In this document: positions 1 to 7,651 of the stretch, piece after piece
Position numbering within the stretch: position 1 is the first letter of the stretch
Layout of the letters: every line of letters begins with the position of its first letter
IMG/VR virus record: IMGVR_UViG_3300009320_000008
Location: 1-64,000 of that record
From: a virus
Length of the DNA stretch: 64,000 bases
Direction: 5' to 3' (one strand)
Made by a program: the position numbers and the translations under genes
Notes under the pieces: generated by a model
What the model was told of the DNA's origin: nothing
Seen by the model: only the letters and a program-made list of their open reading frames with translations
Databases searched by the model: none

Positions 1-156
1 CAATTCCCAGGATATTGGGATGATAAATTTGGCAATCTTGGGTATGCTCGTGTCCAAACAACCGCCGAAATGATTAAATTTGGATTGGAGCTTTGGAAAA
101 ACAAGCCTGGAATTAGGGCGTATTGGCATAACCTACTCTTTTACAAGAGGATTTAA
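1..156 (+). CDS. C-terminal fragment of an unknown protein (cut by window start)
   Basis: Frame 1 is open from the first base to a TAA at 154-156, giving 51 codons ending in the residues YWHNLLFYKRI. The stop lies one base before the ATG of the HNH endonuclease, as expected for two genes read together. No family is recognised. It is on the plus strand like the structural genes at the far right, so it could be the end of a late operon if the genome is circularly permuted; that is inference. Confidence 0.45.
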   Translation, partial: QFPGYWDDKFGNLGYARVQTTAEMIKFGLELWKNKPGIRAYWHNLLFYKRI

Positions 157-157
157 G

Positions 158-785
158 ATGAGGAAAATAATTGTTGATAAAGGAACCAGGTTTGGTCGTG
201 GAATTGTTGTGAAGCAATCGCCTAATGGTAAAGTAAACCTAAAATGTGATTGTGGCAATTCCTACACCCCATTTTTTATCAGATGTTAGGAGAGGGTATA
301 CCAAGTCTTGTGGATGTTTGCAAAGGGATATTGTTGCGAGTAACAAAACGACTCATGGTATGACTGGAACTCCTATTCATAATAAATTTGTAGCTATGTG
401 GAATAGGGTTAAGTGTCGGTCTGATTATAAAAACAGACCTGTATGTGATCGATGGAAAAGCTTTGAGTTTTTTATGGAAGATATGAATGTGTCATTTGAA
501 GCGCATGTAAAAATATATGGATTGAAAAATACTACTCTCGACCGGATAGATAATGATAGTGGATACAGTCCTAATAATTGTAGGTGGGCAACACACAGAG
601 AACAAGCCGAAAACTCAAACCGTAGCAAGAGGTTTATGGCTAAGAATATAGAAACGGGAGAGATTGTAGTGGCTAACAACCAAAATAAATTCGCCAAAGA
701 AAAAGGATTGAATGTTGGTTGTTTAAATGGTGTATTGAATAAACGACACCGGCAACATAAAGGCTGGAAGTTTTGTTACATTTGA
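158..785 (+). pseudogene. HNH homing endonuclease, frameshifted
   Basis: ATG at 158 follows an AAGAGG ribosome site. The first frame gives a start typical of phage HNH endonucleases (GTRFGRGIVV, then KCDCGN) and stops at 287-289. The next frame continues the family at once with GYTKSCGCL, then THGMTGTP, the core [19 protein letters not shown] and a basic C-terminal DNA-binding tail. Reading the T6 run near 272-277 as T5 joins the halves into a protein of about 208 residues. It is either a recently broken free-standing homing endonuclease or an intact gene with a homopolymer sequencing error. It sits alone on the plus strand beside a bidirectional terminator, as inserted homing genes often do. 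Confidence 0.85.
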
Positions 786-831
786 TTTTCTATGAATTGA
801 TAGCTTAATTATAGCCCGTTCTTGCCTCTCA

Positions 832-914
832 CCGGCCATATAAGACAGTAAATAACGACTCAAATAAAAAAGGCATAGTCAGCTATGCCTTTTCTTTTCG
901 AACGTCTTAAAACG
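832..914. repeat. Dispersed intergenic repeat, copy 1
   Basis: This shares an exact block of about 30 bp (CCGGCCATATAAGACAG and onward) with 22798-22827, and the word CGAACGTCTTAAA with both other copies (22.8 and 42.4 kb). Read on the minus strand the order is CGTTTTAAGACGTTCG, hairpin, GAGTCGTTATTTACTG, GGCCGG, then a TATAAT-like hexamer near 809-814. It lies just downstream of a minus-strand gene end, so it may combine a terminator with a promoter. Confidence 0.7.
866..893. terminator. Bidirectional intrinsic terminator
   Basis: GGCATAG (872-878), loop TCAG, CTATGCC (883-889), flanked by A and T runs on both sides. It lies between the convergent ends of the plus-strand HNH gene and the minus-strand gene ending at 929, so it can stop transcription from both. 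Confidence 0.8.
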
Positions 915-928
915 TGATACAGAGCGTT

Positions 929-1339
929 TTAGTTTTCTTTTCTTGCTAATAGCGTAGAACATGGATCCCCTCTGAAATCTCTGAAAAGAGACAACATTTC
1001 TCTTATAGGATCTGATCCTAAAACCAATTGCATTGCAATCCTTTGGGCATTTGTAAAATCAAGATCAAGGGTCACAATTATATGTTCATGTCCTTCGCTT
1101 TTTGACGGATAGGATATATAGGAAACACCCCCATCGAATTCTTCCTTAATGCGTTCAATCCTCTGAAGGAATAATTCCTTATTAATATGTGAATCGATGT
1201 CAATTTGGAGTTCGTTCTTTTCCGGCACAAATATTTGGAATCCGTCTTCTTTCATTCTTTCGACATATTGTTCTCTGGATTCCAAATACGCTTCTACTTC
1301 AAGAACTTCCTTAAGTTCGTTATCGGTAATTACTCTCAC
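929..1339 (-). CDS. Conserved phage protein of unknown function
   Basis: 136 residues. GTG start chosen because AGGAGG lies 7 bases upstream. The protein begins with a charged helical segment rich in Glu and ends with LGSDPIREMLSLFRDF, a motif I associate with small phage replication-region proteins but cannot assign. It is the last gene of the long minus-strand run and is followed by the terminator at 866-893. Its start overlaps the end of the zinc-ribbon gene at 1320-1487. Confidence 0.75.
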   Translation of the reverse strand: MRVITDNELKEVLEVEAYLESREQYVERMKEDGFQIFVPEKNELQIDIDSHINKELFLQRIERIKEEFDGGVSYISYPSKSEGHEHIIVTLDLDFTNAQRIAMQLVLGSDPIREMLSLFRDFRGDPCSTLLARKEN

Positions 1340-1487
1340 GTTTTACCTCCTTTTCAGTATTATGTAAACTTTTTTGAACGCAGGAAGAACATGTAAAATC
1401 ACTTCCCTTTGCTGGTTTGTATTGTATTTTCTTTCCTTTGTGAAAAAGGTAATCTGGCTTCCCACATTTTACACAGAGTGCTTCCAT
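1320..1487 (-). CDS. Small zinc-ribbon protein
   Basis: 55 residues from an ATG at 1485-1487. It carries two CxxC pairs (CVKC at residues 5-8, CSSC at 33-36) with a basic stretch between, a treble-clef or ribbon arrangement that should bind one zinc. It overlaps the end of the gene before it and the start of the gene after it, the usual packing here. Function unknown; several similar tiny zinc proteins occur in the window. Confidence 0.65.
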   Translation of the reverse strand: MEALCVKCGKPDYLFHKGKKIQYKPAKGSDFTCSSCVQKSLHNTEKEVKRESNYR

Positions 1488-1795
1488 AATAATTCTCTCT
1501 TTCTTCTCTGTCTGTTTGAGGTTTTTCGCCGTTGTTTGAACATGAACAGGGACTCACCGATATGTCGTTTTGGATTGATCTTTTTCATCAATTTGGAGTA
1601 TCGTTTTCCTTTGTACATACTCTCCAAATTGAACAATGCTCTTGGGTTTTTCGGAAGTTTTTTCTCTTTGGAGAAGGGAACACAAAAAGGTTGTTTAATG
1701 TGTCTCCATCTTTTGATTGCACGGTTTGTGAATGCTCTTTGTTTCTCTTTCCATCCTTCCAAGACTTCTTTTGCTTTTTCTTTAATAGGAATCAT
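1469..1795 (-). CDS. Small basic protein, unknown
   Basis: 108 residues, strongly basic, especially the C-terminal third (repeated RR and KR). The ATG at 1793-1795 is preferred over an upstream GTG because AGGTGG lies just before it and it overlaps the stop of the glycosyltransferase as ATGA. The charge suggests nucleic-acid binding; no known domain was recognised. Confidence 0.65.
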   Translation of the reverse strand: MIPIKEKAKEVLEGWKEKQRAFTNRAIKRWRHIKQPFCVPFSKEKKLPKNPRALFNLESMYKGKRYSKLMKKINPKRHIGESLFMFKQRRKTSNRQRRKRELLWKHSV

Positions 1796-2742
1796 GTTGT
1801 CCACCTTTTTAGCCAGTCTTCCATCGTTGTAGTTATTTGGGATTTGATATGTTCTCGGTGATCTTTTTGAAGGTCAAACATTTTGTAGGTCAGATTTTGA
1901 AGATGTCCAATGTCACCTTTGCAATGTGCCATGAAATTTAAGGCAAATTCCTTGCCCCCGACCATGTATGCTGCAATTGCTTGATTGCGTTTATGGTCAG
2001 TATAATTCCAATGATACTGTCGTTTTGATCCATGATGGCAAAGGGGATGTCCAACCTTGATGTATTTTTTCATTCCCATTACTGACATGACATAATTAAG
2101 GAAGTTTTCTCCTCCTCCATATATTCCCAACTCGGTAGGCCATCCCCCTACTTTGTCATACAGTTTTCGGGACATCATGACACCGCAGGTAGACATAGCT
2201 GGAACTTCATAAATTGGAAATCCGTGGGCGGGTGGATTATATGCTGTGAATCGATAGTCCAACAAGGAAGTCGGTAAATCAATTCGGAGTTTGTATACCA
2301 ATTTGTGATATTCCATAATATGATATGTAAGTGGAAGGTGAAGTGTGGCATTTCCTTCCATAAATACTTCTTGCATCATAAAATGACGAAACATATCCCA
2401 AAGAGCATTCCGTGATATAATGCAATGAGCATCACAAAACCATAGGATATTGCCCTCAGAGTTTTTCACACCCATATTTTTGGCTTGCCAGTGTGACAGC
2501 TTATCTGTATAGTGCAGGACTTTCAGCCACGGATGGCCTTTTGCACAAGCAATGAGGTGTTCTCTTGTTCCATCATCCACTTTACCTCCTACTTGTGCCT
2601 TAACCTCATCACAAAAATTGTCTATGACGATGATTTCAAAGTCCACCCGATCCCGTAACTCCTCAGCAATGTTACGCACAGTGAAAAGAACTTGGGGCCA
2701 CTCCAGACAGGTGGGTATGATTACAGATAATTTATCTCCCAT
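1792..2742 (-). CDS. GT-A family 2-like glycosyltransferase
   Basis: 316 residues. It opens with KLSVIIPTC, the nucleotide-sugar-binding beta-strand of family 2 enzymes, followed by IIVIDNFCD. A DxD-like FCDAHC near residues 100-105 would bind the metal and sugar nucleotide, and GGENFLNY resembles the usual acidic acceptor-site motif. The second ATG is preferred because AAGAGG lies six bases before it. A second glycosyltransferase-like gene lies at 3406-4164. The substrate is unknown: modified bases, virion proteins or host surface sugars are all possible. Confidence 0.75.
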   Translation of the reverse strand: MGDKLSVIIPTCLEWPQVLFTVRNIAEELRDRVDFEIIVIDNFCDEVKAQVGGKVDDGTREHLIACAKGHPWLKVLHYTDKLSHWQAKNMGVKNSEGNILWFCDAHCIISRNALWDMFRHFMMQEVFMEGNATLHLPLTYHIMEYHKLVYKLRIDLPTSLLDYRFTAYNPPAHGFPIYEVPAMSTCGVMMSRKLYDKVGGWPTELGIYGGGENFLNYVMSVMGMKKYIKVGHPLCHHGSKRQYHWNYTDHKRNQAIAAYMVGGKEFALNFMAHCKGDIGHLQNLTYKMFDLQKDHREHIKSQITTTMEDWLKRWTT

Positions 2743-2965
2743 TTTCATCCTCTTTCTCTGCTATTGGATAATAAGCTTTAGGCCAAACTTTGACCTCATC
2801 TGAAAGTCTTACACCCAGCTCGATGGGTCCCACGAAATGATTCCTTTCAGTACAAGCTTTTATAGCACTTTCCTCTTCCCGAAAAGCTCCGAGAATCTCC
2901 CATGCCACTGTAGATTCATCGATTTGTTTAACGAATTTTCCAATGATCCAAATTTGTTCACTCAT
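2732..2965 (-). CDS. Hypothetical protein
   Basis: 77 residues, mixed charge, no recognised domain. Overlaps both neighbours by a few bases, consistent with translational coupling. A pattern of short strands (WIIGKFV, VAWEILGAF) suggests a small beta-rich fold of the kind used in phage accessory proteins. Confidence 0.6.
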   Translation of the reverse strand: MSEQIWIIGKFVKQIDESTVAWEILGAFREEESAIKACTERNHFVGPIELGVRLSDEVKVWPKAYYPIAEKEDENGR

Positions 2966-3149
2966 TTTTCCCTCCTATAAATCCTGCTTTTAAGGTCTCA
3001 AAGAATTTTCTTCTGTAACTCTGATCTTTTGGATTTTCACCTGCCAGATCCACTCCTATGGGATTTTGCATTACGGTTTTCAGCCATCTGGCTTCATCCT
3101 CTTCCAATATTAATGTAATTTTGATTGTACTTTCAGTATGGACCTTCAT
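2958..3149 (-). CDS. Hypothetical protein
   Basis: 63 residues starting MKVHTEST. The start is preceded by GGAGTGTAAA. No family recognised. Short acidic N-terminal strand-forming region, then a helix with WLKTVMQNP. Overlaps the next gene by eight bases. Confidence 0.55.
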   Translation of the reverse strand: MKVHTESTIKITLILEEDEARWLKTVMQNPIGVDLAGENPKDQSYRRKFFETLKAGFIGGKNE

Positions 3150-3150
3150 T

Positions 3151-3433
3151 TTACACTCCTATTCCTAAATGTGAGTCCTTGTCAATTTCAAACACCGACA
3201 TCCTATCAAACTCTGTTATCTTTTTCGGTGCTTTTGTTAGGTCATCATCTGTAAATCCCCCCAATGAGAAGATGATAAATTTACGCAGGTCAGATATTTC
3301 GTCTCTTCCAAGATATAGGTACTTAGGTTCCTTTTCCAGTTGTTGCCAAAAAGTCTATAGTTTTGACTTTTATGGTATTAACAATTTCAAAAGGATTGAT
3401 AATCTCTAAATCTGCTCCCACTCTGTGAACCAT
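3151..3433 (-). pseudogene. Small unknown gene, apparently frameshifted
   Basis: An open frame ending at TAA 3151-3153 encodes the coding-like segment EKEPKYLYLGRDEISDL and onward, but has no start codon before an in-frame TAG. The neighbouring frame, from ATG 3431-3433 (overlapping the glycosyltransferase end), runs MVHRVGADLEIINPF up to the A5 run at 3348-3352 (T5 on the coding strand). Reading four T instead of five joins both into one protein of about 93 residues. Function unknown. Confidence 0.5.
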
Positions 3434-4164
3434 GCTTTGTTTCCCTTTTTGGCCCAACCATGTTCAACCATCCAATGTCGTCCTATATCAACAATGGCTG
3501 GAGGGGTATTCTGTGGATGAAAACTTCCAAAACGGCATCCCATCCATTTTTTAAACCACGGCCATCTCCATTTCATTTGCTTTTCTGGATTAATTGATAC
3601 ACCAACATTATCGACCGCATCTATCGTAAAGTTCTTTCTGTTTAGGGAGGGATGCCCTGCAAATCCTATATGGCCTCTCTCCTCTTTTTTCACTTCGAAG
3701 TATTTTCCATTCCAGTCAAGAAATTGAGACCAGTTTTTACATGTTAGTTCGGTAGAAGGGGCTTTGGATAAACGAAGATGAATTACAGATTTATCCTCTT
3801 CCATAATGTTTACCATATTGTTAAAGTCAATTGGAATATCCAATCTCCAATCTTCTTCAAGATGGAATAAATATTCGCCTTCCCTTTTATTAGCACTATT
3901 CCATACCCATAAAAAAGCTGTTGGGAAGTGCGCTCTTGATGGGAATCGTACTCGGTGATATTCTCCAAAGCACTCACGAACGATATCTAATATCCTATCC
4001 TTTTTTTCATCCATTTCATTTGTATCACATCCAACAGGATCGACACTCATATGAAGATAAAACGTGTGATCGGATGGAACAAATAGATTGTCCAAAAATG
4101 ATTTGAATGTGATCTCAAGGAGTTCGGGACGAAGGGTCGCCGTTGTTGTTACGTCTATTCTCAT
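3406..4164 (-). CDS. Glycosyltransferase-like protein
   Basis: 252 residues. The N-terminus MRIDVTTTATLRPELLEITFKS resembles the first strand and helix of GT-A enzymes. FHLEEDWRLD near residue 100 is a candidate metal or nucleotide-sugar site of the type seen in distant family 2 relatives. Rich in Trp in the C-terminal half (KWRWPWFKKWMG), as in sugar-binding proteins. Second glycosyltransferase in this operon. Substrate unknown. Confidence 0.6.
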   Translation of the reverse strand: MRIDVTTTATLRPELLEITFKSFLDNLFVPSDHTFYLHMSVDPVGCDTNEMDEKKDRILDIVRECFGEYHRVRFPSRAHFPTAFLWVWNSANKREGEYLFHLEEDWRLDIPIDFNNMVNIMEEDKSVIHLRLSKAPSTELTCKNWSQFLDWNGKYFEVKKEERGHIGFAGHPSLNRKNFTIDAVDNVGVSINPEKQMKWRWPWFKKWMGCRFGSFHPQNTPPAIVDIGRHWMVEHGWAKKGNKAWFTEWEQI

Positions 4165-4429
4165 TTCTCATTTCCTTTTGGAGTTGTTCAAGTTCTGACT
4201 GGTCAGCAGAAACCTCCTTAATAAGCTGTTCTATCATTCCCACCACCGAAAGAAGCGAATTGAAAGTTTTCCTCAAGGCTATAATCATCTCCGGGTTTTT
4301 TCGGATCTCATCTTCCTGCATAATGTCAGGAATGGTTGCAATGTTCATGATTTCCACCTTTCTGTGGCGGCAAAATGAACTTACCAAATCAATAAAATCC
4401 TCATAGGTCACCTTATTTTTTGTTTCCAT
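4115..4429 (-). CDS. Hypothetical coiled-coil protein
   Basis: 104 residues from the ATG at 4427-4429 (METKNKV); a longer frame runs upstream, but this start lies just inside the end of the previous gene as is usual here. The C-terminal half is heptad-like (LLSVVGMIEQLIKEV), then polar Asn/Arg-rich residues. No family recognised. Confidence 0.55.
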   Translation of the reverse strand: METKNKVTYEDFIDLVSSFCRHRKVEIMNIATIPDIMQEDEIRKNPEMIIALRKTFNSLLSVVGMIEQLIKEVSADQSELEQLQKEMRNENRRNNNGDPSSRTP

Positions 4430-4647
4430 AATCTGTATACCCTTCCATGAAAAGTTGAAGATTCGGCTTTTGTGATAGCAAATGGAACTTTTAAATCCTT
4501 GAAATGATTCTTCCATCTTTCAAGGATTTTCTTGTCATTCTTTGTGTAGATTTCATCCACATAGGCAATAAGTTTTTTAAGAGGAATAGCATCGAATTCT
4601 TCTTCCATGAATTTGTCCACCACCCGTTCTTTAGAAAAATCCTTCAT
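4408..4647 (-). CDS. Hypothetical protein
   Basis: 79 residues, basic, mainly helical (MKDFSKERVVDKFMEEEF). It sits directly behind the SbcC C-lobe gene with a two-base gap and overlaps the following gene. No recognised domain. Confidence 0.6.
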   Translation of the reverse strand: MKDFSKERVVDKFMEEEFDAIPLKKLIAYVDEIYTKNDKKILERWKNHFKDLKVPFAITKAESSTFHGRVYRLWKQKIR

Positions 4648-4649
4648 AG

Positions 4650-5276
4650 TTATTCCCTCTCAATAGTTAGATAACTTTTCTTGCCCCTTTTTTCAACAAG
4701 GAAAGTACGGTCAGCCGCTGTGTTTATATTTTTAGCATGGGAGATCATAATGTGCTGAATTTTAATCTCCTCATTAATCTTTGTTATCATTTGGGATACT
4801 TTGTGCTGGAGATCCGGAGACACGTTTCTGAATGGTTCGTCCAAAACAAGAACAGGACGATTTTTGTCCAAACACCAGAATCCTACTTGCATGGCATAGT
4901 CGGCCACATCGCAGGGACCGAATCCTGAACTGTCCTTTGGCTTTTGCAGAACTCCGAATTCTTTGAACATAAGATGAAGTTCCATTGTGTTCCTGCCAAT
5001 TCTTACCTCCGCAGAAAACTCAGGCCATTGGTCAGAGACAGAGGACAATGCCATTGTGCCAAGACTGGACAGATGGACTTCGAGATTAGATACCGTTTCT
5101 TGAACTGTCTGTTGAACTATCTCTCGTGCTTCAAGTGTATGAGTGTACAGAGCTTCGACTCGTTTTTCTTTTTCTTCTAATGAAGTCAATTGTTTAGATA
5201 AGAAAGCGTGGTCGTCTGCCTCACCCTTGAAGGCTGATTGCATCTTGTAATATATGGCACGGTCGAATTCTACCAT
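4650..5276 (-). CDS. SbcC/Rad50-like C-terminal ATPase lobe
   Basis: 208 residues. A coiled-coil N-terminal third is followed by SSGFGPCDVADYA, matching the ABC signature region, then VLVLDEPF, a Walker B with the catalytic Glu, and a D-loop-like stretch, ending with a His-switch region (HIMISHAKN). These are C-lobe features of SbcC/Rad50. There is no Walker A. The matching N-lobe is the separate gene at 7652-8746, and a 85-residue coil gene (5270-5527) precedes it. Together with SbcD (5517-6449) they probably form a nuclease complex for recombination and replication-fork processing. Confidence 0.85.
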   Translation of the reverse strand: MVEFDRAIYYKMQSAFKGEADDHAFLSKQLTSLEEKEKRVEALYTHTLEAREIVQQTVQETVSNLEVHLSSLGTMALSSVSDQWPEFSAEVRIGRNTMELHLMFKEFGVLQKPKDSSGFGPCDVADYAMQVGFWCLDKNRPVLVLDEPFRNVSPDLQHKVSQMITKINEEIKIQHIMISHAKNINTAADRTFLVEKRGKKSYLTIERE

Positions 5277-5527
5277 TCGTAGTCCTCCCGCAACTTGTTG
5301 AACTTCTCCTTGATCTTGGTCCCAAGGTCGGCGGCTTCCGCTTTGAGTTTTACCAGACCCTTCTCTGCCTCCTCAGTGGAATCAAATCCGAACTCATCGG
5401 AAAGTCGAGACTCGTTGGTCTTAATGGAGCCCTTCTCCTGCTCCATTTCAGTCTTGCCCCTTTCTATCTCGCTTGACAGGAGGGTGAGTTCTCTTTCAAT
5501 ATTGACTTCCTGAATATTATTTTGCAT
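5270..5527 (-). CDS. Coiled-coil piece of the split SbcC
   Basis: 85 residues, almost wholly heptad-like and rich in Glu and Lys (LTLLSSEIERGKTEMEQEKG). It overlaps the SbcD gene before it and the C-lobe gene after it. Position and coil content suggest it supplies part of the arm that in ordinary SbcC joins the two ATPase lobes; it could also be a separate small partner. Confidence 0.65.
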   Translation of the reverse strand: MQNNIQEVNIERELTLLSSEIERGKTEMEQEKGSIKTNESRLSDEFGFDSTEEAEKGLVKLKAEAADLGTKIKEKFNKLREDYEW

Positions 5528-6449
5528 TTGCTTTCTCCATCCATCCGTTTATAATGCCTTGTGTTTGATCGTGGATATTATCCTTGTTTGCATTGACTTT
5601 TTCAATGAGGTTTTTCTTGAAGTTCAAACCTTTTACCTTTTCTTTGTTTCCTGATTCCCCAAGTTTTTTGACAAGAGCTTCCAGAGTCTTGTTTTTGTCC
5701 TTTTCTTCTTTGGCGGTGACAAGGTCGTAGACTTCTTCGAAAGGAGCAACGGGAATGAAATGCTGTTCTGCCTGTTTGGTTTCGGTGTCATAAATCCAGA
5801 AGCAGGGTTTGTGGTTGGCCTGATCTATATTCTTCCGCATAAGACTTCCACAGTTTATCAACCACCTCCCCCCTGCTTCGTAGTGAAACGACTGGTGATT
5901 ATCTCCTGATATAATGAGATCGAATTTGGTTGTGCGGAGAAGAAAATTGGCCCTTGTGAATTCCTCTTGGCTCTCCCATAGTTTATCATTGACAATCATT
6001 CGATGAGTGAGAAGGATGTTTGTAGCATCGGGATCTTGTATCTCAGGCACATCTTGATTCCATCCAGAGGGATATACATAAATGTCTTCTCCGGGGCATA
6101 TCATTGGAAAATCTTTTAGCACTTTAATAACTTGTGAGGCATTCAAAACTCCTATTGGAGTGTTCTCTATTGGGGATGTATGGTAGCGGAGATCATGTTG
6201 TCCCACAACGGTTATAACTCTTGTCAACGGGACGTTCTTGAAATACTCTATCCATTTTGTTTTCAATTTGTCGGGAGCAGTATGATGATCGAATAAATCC
6301 CCAGGACACAGAATATGATCACATCCTAATTGAATGGAGGTATCTATTATGTAAACTATTTTAGCTCTTTGGGAAGATGAATACAAATCCTTCCTGTTCT
6401 TTGGCTGTTTATCTGTTAGGTGTATATCTCCGACTATTGCAAATTTCAT
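5517..6449 (-). CDS. sbcD: SbcD/Mre11-like nuclease
   Basis: 310 residues. Calcineurin-like phosphoesterase motifs appear in order: GDIH (residues 7-10), GDLFDHH, GQHD in place of GNHD, LLTHR and SGDNHQ. These residues bind two metals in Mre11/SbcD (T4 gp47) nucleases. The C-terminal third is Lys-rich and helical, as in the SbcC-binding part. It lies between pieces of the split SbcC, supporting a shared complex that trims DNA ends during recombination-dependent replication. Confidence 0.92.
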   Translation of the reverse strand: MKFAIVGDIHLTDKQPKNRKDLYSSSQRAKIVYIIDTSIQLGCDHILCPGDLFDHHTAPDKLKTKWIEYFKNVPLTRVITVVGQHDLRYHTSPIENTPIGVLNASQVIKVLKDFPMICPGEDIYVYPSGWNQDVPEIQDPDATNILLTHRMIVNDKLWESQEEFTRANFLLRTTKFDLIISGDNHQSFHYEAGGRWLINCGSLMRKNIDQANHKPCFWIYDTETKQAEQHFIPVAPFEEVYDLVTAKEEKDKNKTLEALVKKLGESGNKEKVKGLNFKKNLIEKVNANKDNIHDQTQGIINGWMEKANAK

Positions 6450-6640
6450 CAGAAATCACTCTCGCTTTTTGGTTTTTCAGATTTGGTTATTGTAGAAATG
6501 CTCGCTGTTCTTATTGTTCCAACTCGTATCATTTTTTCACAATAGATGCAGGGTAAATGAAACACATCACTTCCATAGTATTCTGTATTTGTATATACAA
6601 CTGGTTTGACACAATCTTTCTTTTTTTGTAATGAGGGCAT
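6449..6640 (-). CDS. Small Cys-containing protein, unknown
   Basis: 63 residues from ATG 6638-6640 (a longer frame with start at 6694 overlaps the preceding gene). It has a CIYC pair plus a third Cys near the N-terminus and a Ser/Thr/Lys-rich tail. The stop overlaps the sbcD start. The start choice is uncertain because no strong ribosome site is visible. Confidence 0.45.
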   Translation of the reverse strand: MPSLQKKKDCVKPVVYTNTEYYGSDVFHLPCIYCEKMIRVGTIRTASISTITKSEKPKSESDF

Positions 6641-6657
6641 ATTGTAGTTTTCATTCT

Positions 6658-7002
6658 TTATCCTAATTTCTCTGATCTGAACGGTTTCCCACATTCAATA
6701 CACTTTTCTTGTAAATCATAGTCTTTACATACATGTGTCGGGTTTTTGTCTTTACAGTCGATCATTTCTTCTGGGAACCAGTCTAATTCATCCCTATCCA
6801 AAAGATATTCCATTGGACATCCGATGGCACTTGCTATTTTATAAAGAAGATCGGCTCCTATGTTTATGGGATGATTTTCAAGTTCCCATATATAAGATTT
6901 ACTTGTTCCTACAAGTAGCGCCACGTCTGTCATTGTGAGTCCGATTTTTTTCCGAAGACTCTTTAATCGTGGACCGATAAAGATTGTATTTTCCTCTTGC
7001 AT
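6658..7002 (-). CDS. XRE-type helix-turn-helix protein with zinc motif
   Basis: 114 residues. Residues about 10-65 form a typical XRE/Cro-like fold: RLKSLRKKIGLTMTDVALLVG, then SKSYIWELENHP, then the helix ending at MEYLL. After it come spaced Cys residues, including CIEC, which may bind zinc. It is probably a DNA-binding regulator. A second small regulator of this type lies at 23115-23378. Confidence 0.82.
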   Translation of the reverse strand: MQEENTIFIGPRLKSLRKKIGLTMTDVALLVGTSKSYIWELENHPINIGADLLYKIASAIGCPMEYLLDRDELDWFPEEMIDCKDKNPTHVCKDYDLQEKCIECGKPFRSEKLG

Positions 7003-7175
7003 GCGTTCTGTCCTTTGTGTTTTATTAATTCGTTAATCGCTTTGCTCGTTTTTGTTGCCATTGTTTCGCAATGACCACAGTATCCAATCATATAATCTAT
7101 GGTCTTCTTTTTTTTATCTATCCTCATAACAGGTAAGTGATTCCCACATATGTGGCACTTGATGTGGATGTTCAT
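6963..7175 (-). CDS. Small zinc-ribbon protein
   Basis: 70 residues with two pairs, CHIC near residue 7 and CGHC near residue 33, spaced as in a zinc ribbon, followed by a basic tail. Overlaps both neighbours. Function unknown. Confidence 0.65.
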   Translation of the reverse strand: MNIHIKCHICGNHLPVMRIDKKKKTIDYMIGYCGHCETMATKTSKAINELIKHKGQNACKRKIQSLSVHD

Positions 7176-7465
7176 ATCACTTCCTCACTTTCTAATTCGT
7201 CCAGCATTTTAAACTCATTTTCCATAGATTCAAGCTTATCTTTTAACCTGGCACTGAAAGACATTATCCGATTCTTTCTTCTCCGGATGGCTTCGAGAGG
7301 GGTCAGACAACAATCCTCTTTTAAAAATCGTCTGTTCCACCCAAAATGCCTGTTACCATGTTCGGATGAGTCCATACCATCATATATGTACATCTTAGGG
7401 GTTTCTCTCACCACAAGAGAGTACAATTTACCATTTACCACTGTATATATCATGCAATTTTTCAT
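7172..7465 (-). CDS. Hypothetical protein
   Basis: 97 residues, start preceded by GGAGGAATT. N-terminal beta-like part (IYTVVNGKLYSLVV, PKMYIYDGMD) followed by a basic helix (LEAIRRRKNRI) and an acidic coil. No family recognised. Confidence 0.65.
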   Translation of the reverse strand: MKNCMIYTVVNGKLYSLVVRETPKMYIYDGMDSSEHGNRHFGWNRRFLKEDCCLTPLEAIRRRKNRIMSFSARLKDKLESMENEFKMLDELESEEVI

Positions 7466-7475
7466 AATTCCTCCA

Positions 7476-7640
7476 ATGATTATGCCTTGTAGGGTATGCC
7501 CGATGTCAATTCACCGGCAAATTACTTATAGGCGGGATAGCGTTGTCGAGAAAGCGGCCACCTTCCCCCACTTTTCCTTTTCCCTATTCTCATTCGTGGA
7601 GCTCCAGGTGCACTCCGCATACCCGACAAAGCATAATCAT
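7476..7640. repeat. Inverted repeat pair flanking a short gap
   Basis: ATGATTATGCCTTGTAGGGT (7476-7495, continuing to 7500) reappears inverted at 7616-7640 with 22 of 25 bases matching. About 115 bp lie between the arms. The gap between the genes at 7465 and 7652 has only tiny open frames (one starts MLCRVCG inside the right arm), none convincing. It could fold as a large hairpin or be the footprint of a duplicated gene start. Confidence 0.6.
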
Positions 7641-7651
7641 ATCATTTTTCA

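Noticed and set aside
425-697. Open frame opposite the HNH gene
   Set aside because: Antisense to a recognisable protein; no ribosome site.
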